NCBI GenBank assembly: GCA_009773075.1
Contig: WOUX01000198.1
Span: forward strand, 1 to 6,416
DNA: 6,416 nucleotides
Direction of reading: 5' to 3'
Source of the DNA: a bacterium
GTDB taxonomy: Bacteria > Desulfobacterota > UBA8473
This document shows positions 1 through 6,157 of the stretch, one piece after another. The first letter of the stretch is position 1, and every line of letters starts with the position of its first letter. Position numbers and translations under genes: made by a program. Below the pieces are notes generated by a model. That model was given only the letters and a program-made list of their open reading frames with translations, was not told the DNA's origin and made no database searches.

Positions 1-671
1 GTTTGTATTATCTTGCCATTTTTTATAATAGCTATCCTATCCGCAATGGAATATGCAAGGGATGTATCACCAGTTACTATTATAGAGGTAACCTTCAGAT
101 TCTTAAGCTCCTTAATAATCATGGAAATCTTCTGAATGGTATGCGAATCAAAGCTGGCAGTGATTTCATCAAAGAATACAATGTCTGGTTCCATAACCAA
201 AGCCCGAGCAACCCCTACGCTCCTCTTTAGTCCAAGGCTTAATTGGGCAGGCAAAAAATAATAATAACTTCTGTCTATATGCAAAAGATCCAGCTTTTCT
301 GATACTATCTTCTCTATTTCAGGCTCGCTGAGATCGGTATGATAACGAAGAGGAAGGGCAACATTATCGAAGATACAGGTGTTACTTATCAGTGCTGCGT
401 CCTGAAAAACAAATCCCATCTTTCCTCTCAACTTCCGAATACGATCTTTTGGTGCCTTATGGACATTAATACCCTTTATATCCACATCCCCGTCTCTTGG
501 ATGAAAAAGGCCTGCACATAATTTCAGAAGGGTGCTCTTGCCGCTTCCACTTGGTCCGATTATTACGAATATTTCTCCGGAAAAGACCCTCATAGTAACT
601 CTACTGAGTATCTCCTCCCCATTGTAACTAAAGTTGAGGTTGTTGATTTTTACCACTACCTCACTATTCAT
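1..671 (-). CDS. MlaF-type ABC transporter ATP-binding protein (partial, C-terminus off left edge)
   Basis: The gene starts at ATG 671, 10 bp after the permease stop, and stays open for 223 codons to the window edge; full-length MlaF proteins are about 250-270 residues. Domains seen in order are Walker A GPSGSGKS (residues 39-46), Q-loop Gln90 in GFVFQD, a signature region (144-148), Walker B IVFFDE (164-169, catalytic Glu169 kept) and the switch region near 201. Its place directly after an MlaE permease, and a sequence closest to the MlaF/Ttg2A class, suggest it drives phospholipid or other hydrophobic-substrate transport at the inner membrane. Several motifs deviate: the signature is LSLGL rather than LSGG-like, the post-Walker B stretch reads DEITASFD rather than DEPTAGLD, and the switch histidine of VTHD is Gly201 (VTGD). 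The protein may therefore be a weak or altered ATPase. The ribosome binding site is poor (AGGT), so translation is probably coupled to the permease gene. An MCE-domain (MlaD) gene would be expected just outside the left edge. Confidence 0.88.
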   Translation of the reverse strand, partial: MNSEVVVKINNLNFSYNGEEILSRVTMRVFSGEIFVIIGPSGSGKSTLLKLCAGLFHPRDGDVDIKGINVHKAPKDRIRKLRGKMGFVFQDAALISNTCIFDNVALPLRYHTDLSEPEIEKIVSEKLDLLHIDRSYYYFLPAQLSLGLKRSVGVARALVMEPDIVFFDEITASFDSHTIQKISMIIKELKNLKVTSIIVTGDTSLAYSIADRIAIIKNGKIIQ

Positions 672-681
672 AAGCTTAAAC

Positions 682-1431
682 CTATAAATAGAATAAAAGT
701 GTTATAATAAAATTTATAATAAAGCACGAGAGGATAGCGTTAACGACCCCTCTGGTTGCGGCCTGGGGCACCTCTGTAGAAGAGAATTTTACAGACAATC
801 CATTGTATGAACAGACAAGAGATATAATCAAACCAAAAACAAGACTCTTGAGCAAAGAGACAGAAACATCTGTTAGTGTAAGGGAGGTTGCTAAATTATG
901 GAGAAATACGGAAAACTTGGCAGTAGTTATCAAAGTGGAGACAATCAATCCCCCTACCATGGCTACAAGGTTGAAGTATACGGATAAAACCATAACTGCG
1001 ATGGTCACGGCAATAATTCTAGGGGCAATGATAAAGTGAATAGGGCTTATCCCCATAACCTCTATCGCTTCAATTTCATGGGCAACCACCATATTCCCCA
1101 GTTCAGTAACAATGGCTGTACCTGAACGACCGATAACAACAAAAGCTGTAAGCAAAGGTCCTAGTTCCCTGATTATGACCATTATCAGAATCGGGGCAAC
1201 CAAACTCCCACCCCCTAATTTTGTCAATTGGGCGCCTGATTCTATTATAACTATAGCACCCAGTACCAGAGAAATCAGGGTTATAATCTTTATAGCCTCA
1301 ACACCGGTAAAGTATATCTGTTTCAAAGTCAAAAACAGTAAGGTGAAAACATTGAGGACAAAGCCTACTCTAGCCCAACCTTTCTTGGCAGAAAAATCTA
1401 TAACACTTGTTTCTGATTTTACTCCCCTCAC
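682..1431 (-). CDS. MlaE/YrbE-type ABC transporter permease
   Basis: This 249-residue polytopic inner-membrane protein belongs to the MlaE (YrbE/Ttg2B) permease family, which pairs with MlaF to move phospholipids or other hydrophobic substrates. The family signature is clear: IRELGPLLTAFVVIGRSGTA (87-106), then TELGNMVVAHEIEAIEVMGI (109-128) and a PRIIA motif (137-141). The C-terminal part has the family pattern of a short motif after a Cys-Ser-Tyr (CSYNGLSVKF) followed by ATRGVVNAIL. Hydrophobic segments lie around residues 22-36, 47-63, 78-99, 136-168, 193-209 and 230-248. The start is a GTG at 1431, the first possible start in this frame after a stop, preceded by AAGGA about 8 bases upstream. 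It lies 35 bp after the selenoprotein gene and 10 bp before the ATPase gene, so the two transporter genes surely share a transcript. The length is normal for the family and no key motif is missing. Confidence 0.92.
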   Translation of the reverse strand: MRGVKSETSVIDFSAKKGWARVGFVLNVFTLLFLTLKQIYFTGVEAIKIITLISLVLGAIVIIESGAQLTKLGGGSLVAPILIMVIIRELGPLLTAFVVIGRSGTAIVTELGNMVVAHEIEAIEVMGISPIHFIIAPRIIAVTIAVMVLSVYFNLVAMVGGLIVSTLITTAKFSVFLHNLATSLTLTDVSVSLLKSLVFGLIISLVCSYNGLSVKFSSTEVPQAATRGVVNAILSCFIINFIITLLFYL

Positions 1432-1466
1432 CGTTAGCTTCCTTTTTATTATGCGTTTCTCTTATC

Positions 1467-1781
1467 TTAGCAACTGCAGGATCCTCCGCAGGCCCCTCCA
1501 CTCGATAGATTGGAGGAAATAGCATACCCTGATCCTCTATCCGTCTCAATGAAATCTACTTTGACAGGTTGAACCTGTTTTAATAACTCTTTGTTTATTA
1601 TGAAGGTGTTGCCGTTTTTGTTAACAACTTCATCATCTTCCAGGGGTCCATCCAGGACCATGCCTAAAACAGGCCCTGCTCAGCCGCCTTCGTTTAAGAC
1701 TATCCTTATAGAAGGGGCTTCTTCCCTGTCCTTAAAATATTCTTTCATAACTTCACTTGCCTTATCCGATACTTGAAACAT
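1467..1781 (-). CDS. HesB/IscA-like selenoprotein (in-frame UGA = Sec34)
   Basis: The gene reads from ATG 1781 (ribosome binding site AGGAGG, 5 bases upstream) to TAA 1467-1469 and encodes 104 residues if the TGA at 1680-1682 is read as selenocysteine. Codons around it give NEGG-U-AGPVLGMVLDG, which matches the HesB/IscA pattern where the first conserved Cys (GGC.G) carries iron or an iron-sulfur cluster; here Sec replaces it. The C-terminus GGACGGSCSC holds Cys98, Cys102 and Cys104, in place of the IscA C-x-C pair. A separate family of HesB-like selenoproteins is known in Desulfovibrio and Geobacter relatives, and this fits it. The role is inferred as iron-sulfur or metal/redox handling in the cytoplasm; the exact substrate is unknown. 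A standard gene caller would report only the part after the TGA (from Met41, position 1661) or miss the gene. A SECIS-like hairpin follows the UGA. The gene lies 86 bp after prpD and 35 bp before the permease. Confidence 0.9.
1638..1669 (-). promoter_or_regulatory. Bacterial SECIS-like hairpin for Sec insertion
   Basis: On the mRNA strand, a perfect 5-bp stem GGUCC/GGACC (1655-1659 with 1645-1649) closes a 5-base loop UGGAU (1650-1654) that contains GG. The stem extends outward, after a 3-base CAU bulge on the 5' side, by AGG/CCU and then four pairs UUUU/GGAA that include two G-U pairs. The loop begins 25 bases after the UGA at 1680-1682, inside the usual bacterial SECIS distance (about 16-37 bases). 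This is what SelB needs to deliver Sec-tRNA. The fold was worked out by hand, not with an energy program. Confidence 0.75.
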
Positions 1782-1867
1782 TTCTACCTCCTCTTAACTA
1801 ATTATTTTGTTGATTTTAAACTTTCTAACCTTTGGAAAACTATGTCTGTTTTGAAAAAGTATCCTCG

Positions 1868-3208
1868 CTAACCCTTCAACTTCGCGGTTAGTTTTCTAAC
1901 ATCATCCATCTTTTCCATGTCCATTATAATATCTATAATCTGACTGGTGTTCTCCTCACCAAAAAAATCGGTACACAGAAGTCTGAATTTACCTGCCATG
2001 TTTTCTTTGTTGGGCATATATATACTGCGGTCAGGCATTTCTTCTCCAGTTGTGTATATTCTTCCATCGATGGTATGCACTTCGAGAAGGGGCAGAGAAC
2101 GGCCCTCCTCTTCCATCAATTCCACTTTCCTGGCTAACTCTCCGACTTCAGGATCATTATAGTGCTCAGCAAAAAATTTAGCCGATGTAACAGGTCTGTC
2201 TAAAACCGCAGCAGCAGCACAAAATTGCATACTCATCAGAGCCTGAAATTGAGTTTCGAAAGGACCGGCAAAATCAAGCCCAGCGTATGAGGTAGCGCCT
2301 GTCCCCACTCTCTCCACAATTTTTGCAATGTCATTGGCCTTCAGTTTATGCTCAGCCAGAGGTTTTGCAATCTGTATTGGCCTTTGGTTTGCACCGCAAA
2401 CCGGAAAAGCCTTTATACGCATCCTGGAAATGACAAAATCCTGACCAAGGTTTTCTGTTGCCTTTTCCATCTTTGCTGTACTTCCTCCCCAACAGCGGAA
2501 AAAGCCGTCTTTCCCCTCCAGTGCCTGAGGGGCAGATGTCGCCCCTTCTTTGGCTAAAATCACAGAGAGAATGCCAATACGGGCACTCACCCCTGCTTGA
2601 AACATCCCTTCCATAGTGCCACTCCACCAAACCTCGTTGGGTGTCCCAGGGGTTAAACTGGCAGCATAACCTATAGCATTAACCAATTGTTTCTCACTGA
2701 GTTTCATTAATTTGCCGGCTGCTGCGGTGGCGCCAAAAGTGGTTAGGATCGGACTGGGCCTGAATGAGGAAACACTAAAACGCCCCGTTGCACTCATTAT
2801 ACGGCCGACTAGTTCGTATCCCGCAACAGTTGCTGTCAAAACTTCCGTTCCAGAAGCACCTATTTCTTCTCCAACACCTATAGCAGCAGAGACAACTGTA
2901 CTCCCAGGGTGAACAAGGCCGGACAAAATATCATCCTGAACTATACTATGAATCATCACACCATTGGCAAAAACTGCATCGGGTAATGCCACTTTTTTAT
3001 GACAACCGATAATAGTAGATTTGCCATTGCTGCTCTGGGCTACCCTGGATGCTATTTTAGAGTGGGGAAGATCACGTCCGGCAACAGCGCAGCTCAGGGT
3101 ATCCAAAATACGAAGTTTAGTTAAATCTCTTACTTCCTCTGGTAAATCCTGGTAAGTAAGCTTATATATAAATTCTCCCAATTTTTCGGATACAGTTCTT
3201 TGTTTCAT
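1868..3208 (-). CDS. MmgE/PrpD family protein
   Basis: This 446-residue protein covers the full MmgE/PrpD fold, an all-helical N- and C-terminal domain with an inserted alpha/beta lid. The family includes 2-methylcitrate dehydratase (PrpD), cis-aconitate decarboxylase and iminodisuccinate epimerase. Family landmarks are the early LRILDTLSCAVAG (residues 32-44), ANGVMIHSIVQDD (81-93) with the paired Asp92-Asp93, His100-Pro101 of the active-site loop, the helix LVNAIGYAASL (175-185), and the conserved KAFPVCGANQ (266-275) whose Lys is a substrate-binding residue in relatives. The usual D-F-D-D before the HP motif reads V-Q-D-D here, so the substrate may differ from methylcitrate. No prpB or prpC lies nearby, so a methylcitrate role is not supported by context. 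Start ATG 3208 has GGAG 7 bases upstream. The gene follows hgcB after 89 bp, which leaves room for its own promoter. The exact reaction is unknown. Confidence 0.9.
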   Translation of the reverse strand: MKQRTVSEKLGEFIYKLTYQDLPEEVRDLTKLRILDTLSCAVAGRDLPHSKIASRVAQSSNGKSTIIGCHKKVALPDAVFANGVMIHSIVQDDILSGLVHPGSTVVSAAIGVGEEIGASGTEVLTATVAGYELVGRIMSATGRFSVSSFRPSPILTTFGATAAAGKLMKLSEKQLVNAIGYAASLTPGTPNEVWWSGTMEGMFQAGVSARIGILSVILAKEGATSAPQALEGKDGFFRCWGGSTAKMEKATENLGQDFVISRMRIKAFPVCGANQRPIQIAKPLAEHKLKANDIAKIVERVGTGATSYAGLDFAGPFETQFQALMSMQFCAAAAVLDRPVTSAKFFAEHYNDPEVGELARKVELMEEEGRSLPLLEVHTIDGRIYTTGEEMPDRSIYMPNKENMAGKFRLLCTDFFGEENTSQIIDIIMDMEKMDDVRKLTAKLKG

Positions 3209-3297
3209 CTCTTTACTCCAGATTTTAGACTTCTTTTTAAAATGGTAATTAAATCACAGGGCCGGCTTGGCAATCATAACCATGAAAGAATACATCT

Positions 3298-3648
3298 CTA
3301 ACAACAAGACACTTCCTTGTCCCCTTTAGAACAGGCAGTTGCATTGCTTGACGTCTCTTTCGACTCAACTACGCAGCAGCAGGAGCCACCTTCTCTGCCC
3401 AAGGCGGCATTGATGACTGCCGTAGCACAACCCACGCCAGCATTCACGGTAACAGCATTAGAGGGGCAGTTTTGGGCGCAAGCCCCGCACTCCATACATG
3501 CATCACGATTCTCGATCTCAGCACGGCCGTTAGTAAGGCTCAGCACAGCATGGGGACAGACCAAAAGGCACATACCGCAACCCGTACATTTTTCCTGGTC
3601 AAGCTTTAGCGTGACCACATCTTTAATGTAAACCTGTTGTCCCATCAT
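3298..3648 (-). CDS. hgcB: HgcB, 2[4Fe-4S] ferredoxin of mercury methylation
   Basis: The protein is 116 residues. Two cluster motifs are complete: CTGCGMCLLVCP (Cys21, 24, 27, 31) and CMECGACAQNCP (Cys51, 54, 57, 61). After them comes GVGCA with the lone Cys74 and a C-terminal vicinal Cys115-Cys116, both hallmarks of HgcB that ordinary ferredoxins lack. HgcB is known to be required with HgcA for methylmercury formation; it is thought to reduce the corrinoid cobalt and possibly hand over Hg(II) through its terminal cysteines. The tail is longer and richer in Cys than the compact 95-residue form of Desulfovibrio ND132, with an extra Cys90-91-92 run and Cys106. Two ATGs stand in tandem (3648 and 3645); GGAGG lies 4 or 7 bases upstream, and the second ATG has the better spacing. 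It follows hgcA by 34 bp. The identification is strong because of the partner gene and the extra cysteines. Confidence 0.93.
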   Translation of the reverse strand: MMGQQVYIKDVVTLKLDQEKCTGCGMCLLVCPHAVLSLTNGRAEIENRDACMECGACAQNCPSNAVTVNAGVGCATAVINAALGREGGSCCCVVESKETSSNATACSKGDKEVSCC

Positions 3649-3682
3649 TTATCCTCCAAGACCTTTGAAAAACTCTCCCTCC

Positions 3683-4543
3683 TCAGGCAATAAAGCGTGA
3701 TCCAATCCATAGGCCAATGCCAATAACACTGATTCCAATCTGAAGGGGCACAGCCCAGCGCATCTCCTTTTTGACTCCAGATAGAGAAGTATAGGTAGAT
3801 GCTCCGGTAAAGTTCATGGACAGATAGGCTGTGATGGCCGGGACCAGGCATATCCAGGCTAGGGTTTCAAAACGGCTTGACAAATCGGTCAAGAGCCCTC
3901 CCCTAAAGGCTGCCAGAATCAAGCCCACAAGCAACCCCAGGGATAAACCTTTCATAGAAAATGCTCTGCCTGGCAACCAGGGCAGAAGAAGTGGAGACAA
4001 AACCGCACCGGCAAAGACTGCGGTAAGGAAGGCCAGCACAGCAAAAAGACCATAATTAAAAGCATTGGCCCAGAACCCTTCATGCCCTCCAAGTCCACCT
4101 AATAAAAATAGGATAGGCAAAACAATCAGAGTCGGCTTAAAGGCGCCGACTAATTCCATTGGAATCAAAACAACCCGTTCCCACATGGTAAAAGTTTTGC
4201 AGCGCATCTCTGGAGTAGCCTTCAAACTGGCATCAATAAATGCGGGTATGTCTTTTGCCCTAATCGGACCATAGATAACCTTAAAGCCGGAAAGTTTCTT
4301 TACTTGATGGGCAGCAACTCCCGGCCCTGCCAACTGGGGCAGAATTAACTGCCGGTGAGTTACCACCTGGGTAATGCCACTGGATTTAACGCGTCCAACA
4401 AGCTCCTTAGTCCCGAAAGTGCCCTTCCCTGCCGCACACCAGACATTGATACCCTTAGTGTCTAGAACCAGGATCCAGACATCTCGGCAGGGCATAGCCT
4501 CCCGCAAACAGTCAAAGCTCATCTTGTAATTGGCCGTGACCAT
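3683..4543 (-). CDS. hgcA: HgcA, corrinoid mercury methyltransferase: corrinoid and membrane part (5' end lost)
   Basis: This open frame of 286 codons carries most of HgcA, the membrane-bound corrinoid protein that transfers a methyl group to Hg(II). The diagnostic cap-helix motif NVWCAAGK is at residues 33-40 (bases 4424-4447); Cys36 is the lower axial ligand of cobalt. It is followed by GTFGTKELV, VVTHRQLILPQL, GVAAHQVKKLSGF and VIYGP, as in the CdhD-like corrinoid-binding fold. From about residue 124 there are roughly five membrane segments (124-149, 159-190, 198-213, 227-243, 265-284), with the conserved NFTGASTYTSLSG stretch (244-256). The beginning is wrong: it opens at APVMVTANYKMSF, which in intact HgcA is preceded by about 35 residues ending in a PGLYA-G-P segment. 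That segment is absent and the leader lies in another frame (see the adjoining fragment). Translation from ATG 4543 would yield a protein without the first part of its corrinoid domain, probably inactive. A TGA lies just upstream in this frame. hgcB follows after 34 bp. Confidence 0.85.
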   Translation of the reverse strand: MVTANYKMSFDCLREAMPCRDVWILVLDTKGINVWCAAGKGTFGTKELVGRVKSSGITQVVTHRQLILPQLAGPGVAAHQVKKLSGFKVIYGPIRAKDIPAFIDASLKATPEMRCKTFTMWERVVLIPMELVGAFKPTLIVLPILFLLGGLGGHEGFWANAFNYGLFAVLAFLTAVFAGAVLSPLLLPWLPGRAFSMKGLSLGLLVGLILAAFRGGLLTDLSSRFETLAWICLVPAITAYLSMNFTGASTYTSLSGVKKEMRWAVPLQIGISVIGIGLWIGSRFIA

Positions 4544-4781
4544 GACCGGAGCAGTCTTTCCAGATCAGAGAAGAAGAAACTTGAGGCACTATTCCGACAG
4601 GGGTCTGAATTGAGCCGACCACAAAGGGCTGGTCCAGACTGGGCAAGCTCACCTGAACCTTTTCCTCCGGAAGTCTGCAAATGGATTCTATGGATATTAA
4701 CGGTGACGGCTTTGAGCAGCAATCATCTATGTGAAGATTCTGATTTTCCAATTTTGACTGATCTTTCTTCTCTTTATCCAT
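4512..4781 (-). pseudogene. hgcA: hgcA N-terminal leader, frame-shifted from the rest of the gene
   Basis: From ATG 4781, 20 bp after the cupin stop (weak GGGAAGA ribosome binding site), the frame gives a hydrophilic leader with Cys21-Cys22 and then FVVGSIQTPVGIVPQVSSS and LIWKD (residues 53-77). This is the recognisable conserved N-terminal segment of HgcA. After Asp77 (bases 4551-4553) the reading runs into CSGHGHGQLQDEL and a TGA at 4512-4514. That tail is just the +1 reading of the same DNA that encodes APVMVTANYKMS in the main hgcA frame. The DNA thus jumps from the leader straight to the VTANYK strand, with roughly 35 codons missing and a net length change that is not a multiple of three. 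The same frame is also open upstream to 4886, but that part overlaps the end of the cupin gene and shows no HgcA character. Natural deletion or an assembly fault are both possible. Confidence 0.8.
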
Positions 4782-4800
4782 AAAAATCTTCCCGAACCTA

Positions 4801-5445
4801 CTACTTAAGACCGGCCAAAGCCTGGAACGCAAGCATCTTTTTTTTTGATTTCGGAGGAAATATTTTGTAAATACGATCGTTGTCAATATCGAACCCGTTT
4901 ATGTATCCTCGGTCTAATGGCTTACCATATACACTGAGTGAGACCATACTTTCTTGGGTCGGGTTTCCAATTTTATGTATGCCCTGATTCAGCGGGAGCG
5001 TAAATGTGGTCTGGCCAGGTAAACATCTCAGCTCTTCGGTCTCGATCAGGCATGCATATTCTTCCCGGGATCCATCATCTTCCCGTTTGTAATTAAAGAC
5101 CCCAAGCACGCCGGAAACAGGGCCTATCACACCCCATGAATTGTGGTCATGTATCACCGTGTATTCACCCGGCCCCCAGAGGAACATCCTCAGAGTAAAG
5201 AGACGGGATGAATCCGCGTGCAGAAGCAATTCGTTATCAAACATCGTTGAATGGCCCAAATCGGGGTATCCCCCTCCCTCAACAAGACTGTGTAGAATTT
5301 CCGCAAAAAGTGGTTTGTTGAAAAGGAGAATGGGTAACTCGTCTCTAACAAGTTCAACACAGGATTCATTCTCTGTGGTCCAGGACAGAGCATCTGAGCA
5401 ACGCTTGCAGAATGAAGCGATCTCCAATGGTACTTGTGATGACAT
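4801..5445 (-). CDS. Cysteine dioxygenase-like cupin protein
   Basis: The 214-residue protein has the cysteine dioxygenase type I cupin pattern. The metal ligands are visible as His99 and His101 in IHDHNSWGVIGPVSG (98-112) and His157 in GIHKIGNP (155-162), matching the three-histidine iron site of the family; LRMFLWGPGEYT (85-96) is the strand leading in. The family oxidises thiols such as cysteine or 3-mercaptopropionate to sulfinates with O2, which would be odd in a strict anaerobe, so the substrate or chemistry may differ. The length is near the usual 190-215. Start ATG 5445 has a GGGGGAGA ribosome binding site. It lies 34 bp after the CBS gene and 20 bp before hgcA, so cotranscription with hgcA is likely. 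Near the 3' end there is a run of nine A on the coding strand (4838-4846), within KSKKK. Which thiol it acts on cannot be told from sequence. Confidence 0.82.
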   Translation of the reverse strand: MSSQVPLEIASFCKRCSDALSWTTENESCVELVRDELPILLFNKPLFAEILHSLVEGGGYPDLGHSTMFDNELLLHADSSRLFTLRMFLWGPGEYTVIHDHNSWGVIGPVSGVLGVFNYKREDDGSREEYACLIETEELRCLPGQTTFTLPLNQGIHKIGNPTQESMVSLSVYGKPLDRGYINGFDIDNDRIYKIFPPKSKKKMLAFQALAGLK

Positions 5446-5479
5446 CGTTATCTCCCCCTTGAACTGATTTTTGGCATAG

Positions 5480-5884
5480 TTACATTATAAATTGCTTCAG
5501 AATATCCGTTTCAGTGATCAGTCCAACTACAACTAAATCATCGTATCCTACTACTGGCAGACAGCCAATCTTCTTTTCCAGCATAATTCGACCGGCATCT
5601 TTTATATCGGCATCAGGCGAAACAGTTATCACTTTTTTAACCATGATTTCTTTAACTGTCACTGTCTTTAGAAAATCCCTCTTGGCCTTCTCACCAAACC
5701 CCATAAGCGAAGCCAAGGAACCCTTAAAAAGATCCCGCTGGCTAATTATTCCTACTAGCTTTCCCTTCTCAACCACCGGTAGATGCCTTATTCTTCCCAG
5801 GTGCATGATGTCGTCTGCCAAACTCAGCTCTTCATCTACATCCAAAGTTACTACATCTTTAGCCATAACGTCTTTTACCTTCAT
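5480..5884 (-). CDS. Tandem CBS-domain protein
   Basis: This is a 134-residue stand-alone pair of CBS domains (a Bateman module). The first has VKDVMAKDVVTLDVDEELSL near the start and RIRHLPVVEKGKLVGIISQRDL at about residues 31-52. The second has VKEIMVKKVITVSPDADIKD (77-96) and CLPVVGYDDLVVVGLITETDIL (108-129). Such modules bind adenine nucleotides or similar ligands and sense energy or redox state; no effector domain is attached, so a partner is unknown. The start was set at ATG 5884 because AAGGAG stands 8 bases before it. An in-frame ATG at 5908 would add eight residues (MPKKGEAR) but has no good ribosome binding site and would place the AAGGAG within the gene. It is the first gene after the candidate promoter at 6021-6049 and precedes the cupin gene by 34 bp, so it probably opens the operon that includes hgcAB. 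Confidence 0.9.
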   Translation of the reverse strand: MKVKDVMAKDVVTLDVDEELSLADDIMHLGRIRHLPVVEKGKLVGIISQRDLFKGSLASLMGFGEKAKRDFLKTVTVKEIMVKKVITVSPDADIKDAGRIMLEKKIGCLPVVGYDDLVVVGLITETDILKQFIM

Positions 5885-5999
5885 TCGTGCTTCTCCTTTC
5901 TTGGGCATTGCTAATCAGTTCACCCTGAAAATGTCGTTTGTTATGCTAATAGTTCAATTTTCAACTCATACTGTGTGACTACCTTTAATCAATACCTCT

Positions 6000-6020
6000 T
6001 TTAACAGGTTTCCTGTTAAA
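6000..6020. promoter_or_regulatory. 21-bp palindrome, likely operator at the operon start
   Basis: TTTAACAGG (6000-6008) and CCTGTTAAA (6012-6020) form a perfect 9-bp inverted repeat around a 3-base centre. It abuts the -10 box of the minus-strand promoter candidate and covers its predicted start point near 6014, the classic place for a repressor site. No T-run follows on either strand, so it does not look like a terminator. The binding protein is unknown and no regulator gene is in the window. Confidence 0.6.
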
Positions 6021-6049
6021 TCTATAACATCAAATATCCGTTCAGTCAA
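6021..6049 (-). promoter_or_regulatory. Candidate sigma-70 promoter for the CBS-cupin-hgcAB operon
   Basis: On the minus strand, TTGACT (6044-6049) is separated by 17 bases from TATAGA (6021-6026). That is 5/6 and 4/6 matches to the consensus with ideal spacing. Transcription would start near 6014 and give a leader of about 130 bases before the CBS gene. It is supported by spacing, by the position upstream of the first minus-strand gene, and by the palindrome beside it. Confidence 0.5.
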
Positions 6050-6157
6050 TTTCTTTCTAGAGTTGTCAAAACTTTCATTAATGTAGACTTTAATCCATTA
6101 GAAAAATGAAAAATTTCCGACCAGGTTTTCTATTGAGGCAATTCGAGAGATTATATC

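Noticed and set aside
1112..1522. A plus-strand open frame of 136 codons
   Set aside because: It is the antisense shadow of the permease gene. It shows no family features and no ribosome binding site that I can see.
1467..1661. A 64-residue protein starting at ATG 1661
   Set aside because: It is only the part after the in-frame TGA. The real start is ATG 1781 with a strong ribosome binding site, and the upstream codons belong to the same HesB-like fold.
1782..1867. A promoter or terminator in the gap before the selenoprotein gene
   Set aside because: A TAAAAT box exists without a -35, and the AAAAC/GTTTT repeat is too short and AT-rich to support a terminator.
3209..3297. A possible separate promoter before prpD
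   Set aside because: A good -10-like TATGAT occurs on the minus strand, but no acceptable -35 lies at the right distance. The gap also has no terminator-like hairpin, so I do not call a promoter.
3317..3631. A plus-strand open frame of 104 codons opposite hgcB
   Set aside because: The minus strand encodes clear ferredoxin cysteine motifs, so this is a shadow of that gene.
5514..5978. A plus-strand open frame of 154 codons opposite the CBS gene
   Set aside because: The minus strand has two well-formed CBS domains. The plus-strand product is Ser/Thr-rich with no recognisable domain, typical of an antisense frame.
6000..6020. The palindrome as a rho-independent terminator
   Set aside because: The arms are AT-rich at the outside and no U-run follows on either strand. 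Its position on the start point fits an operator better.
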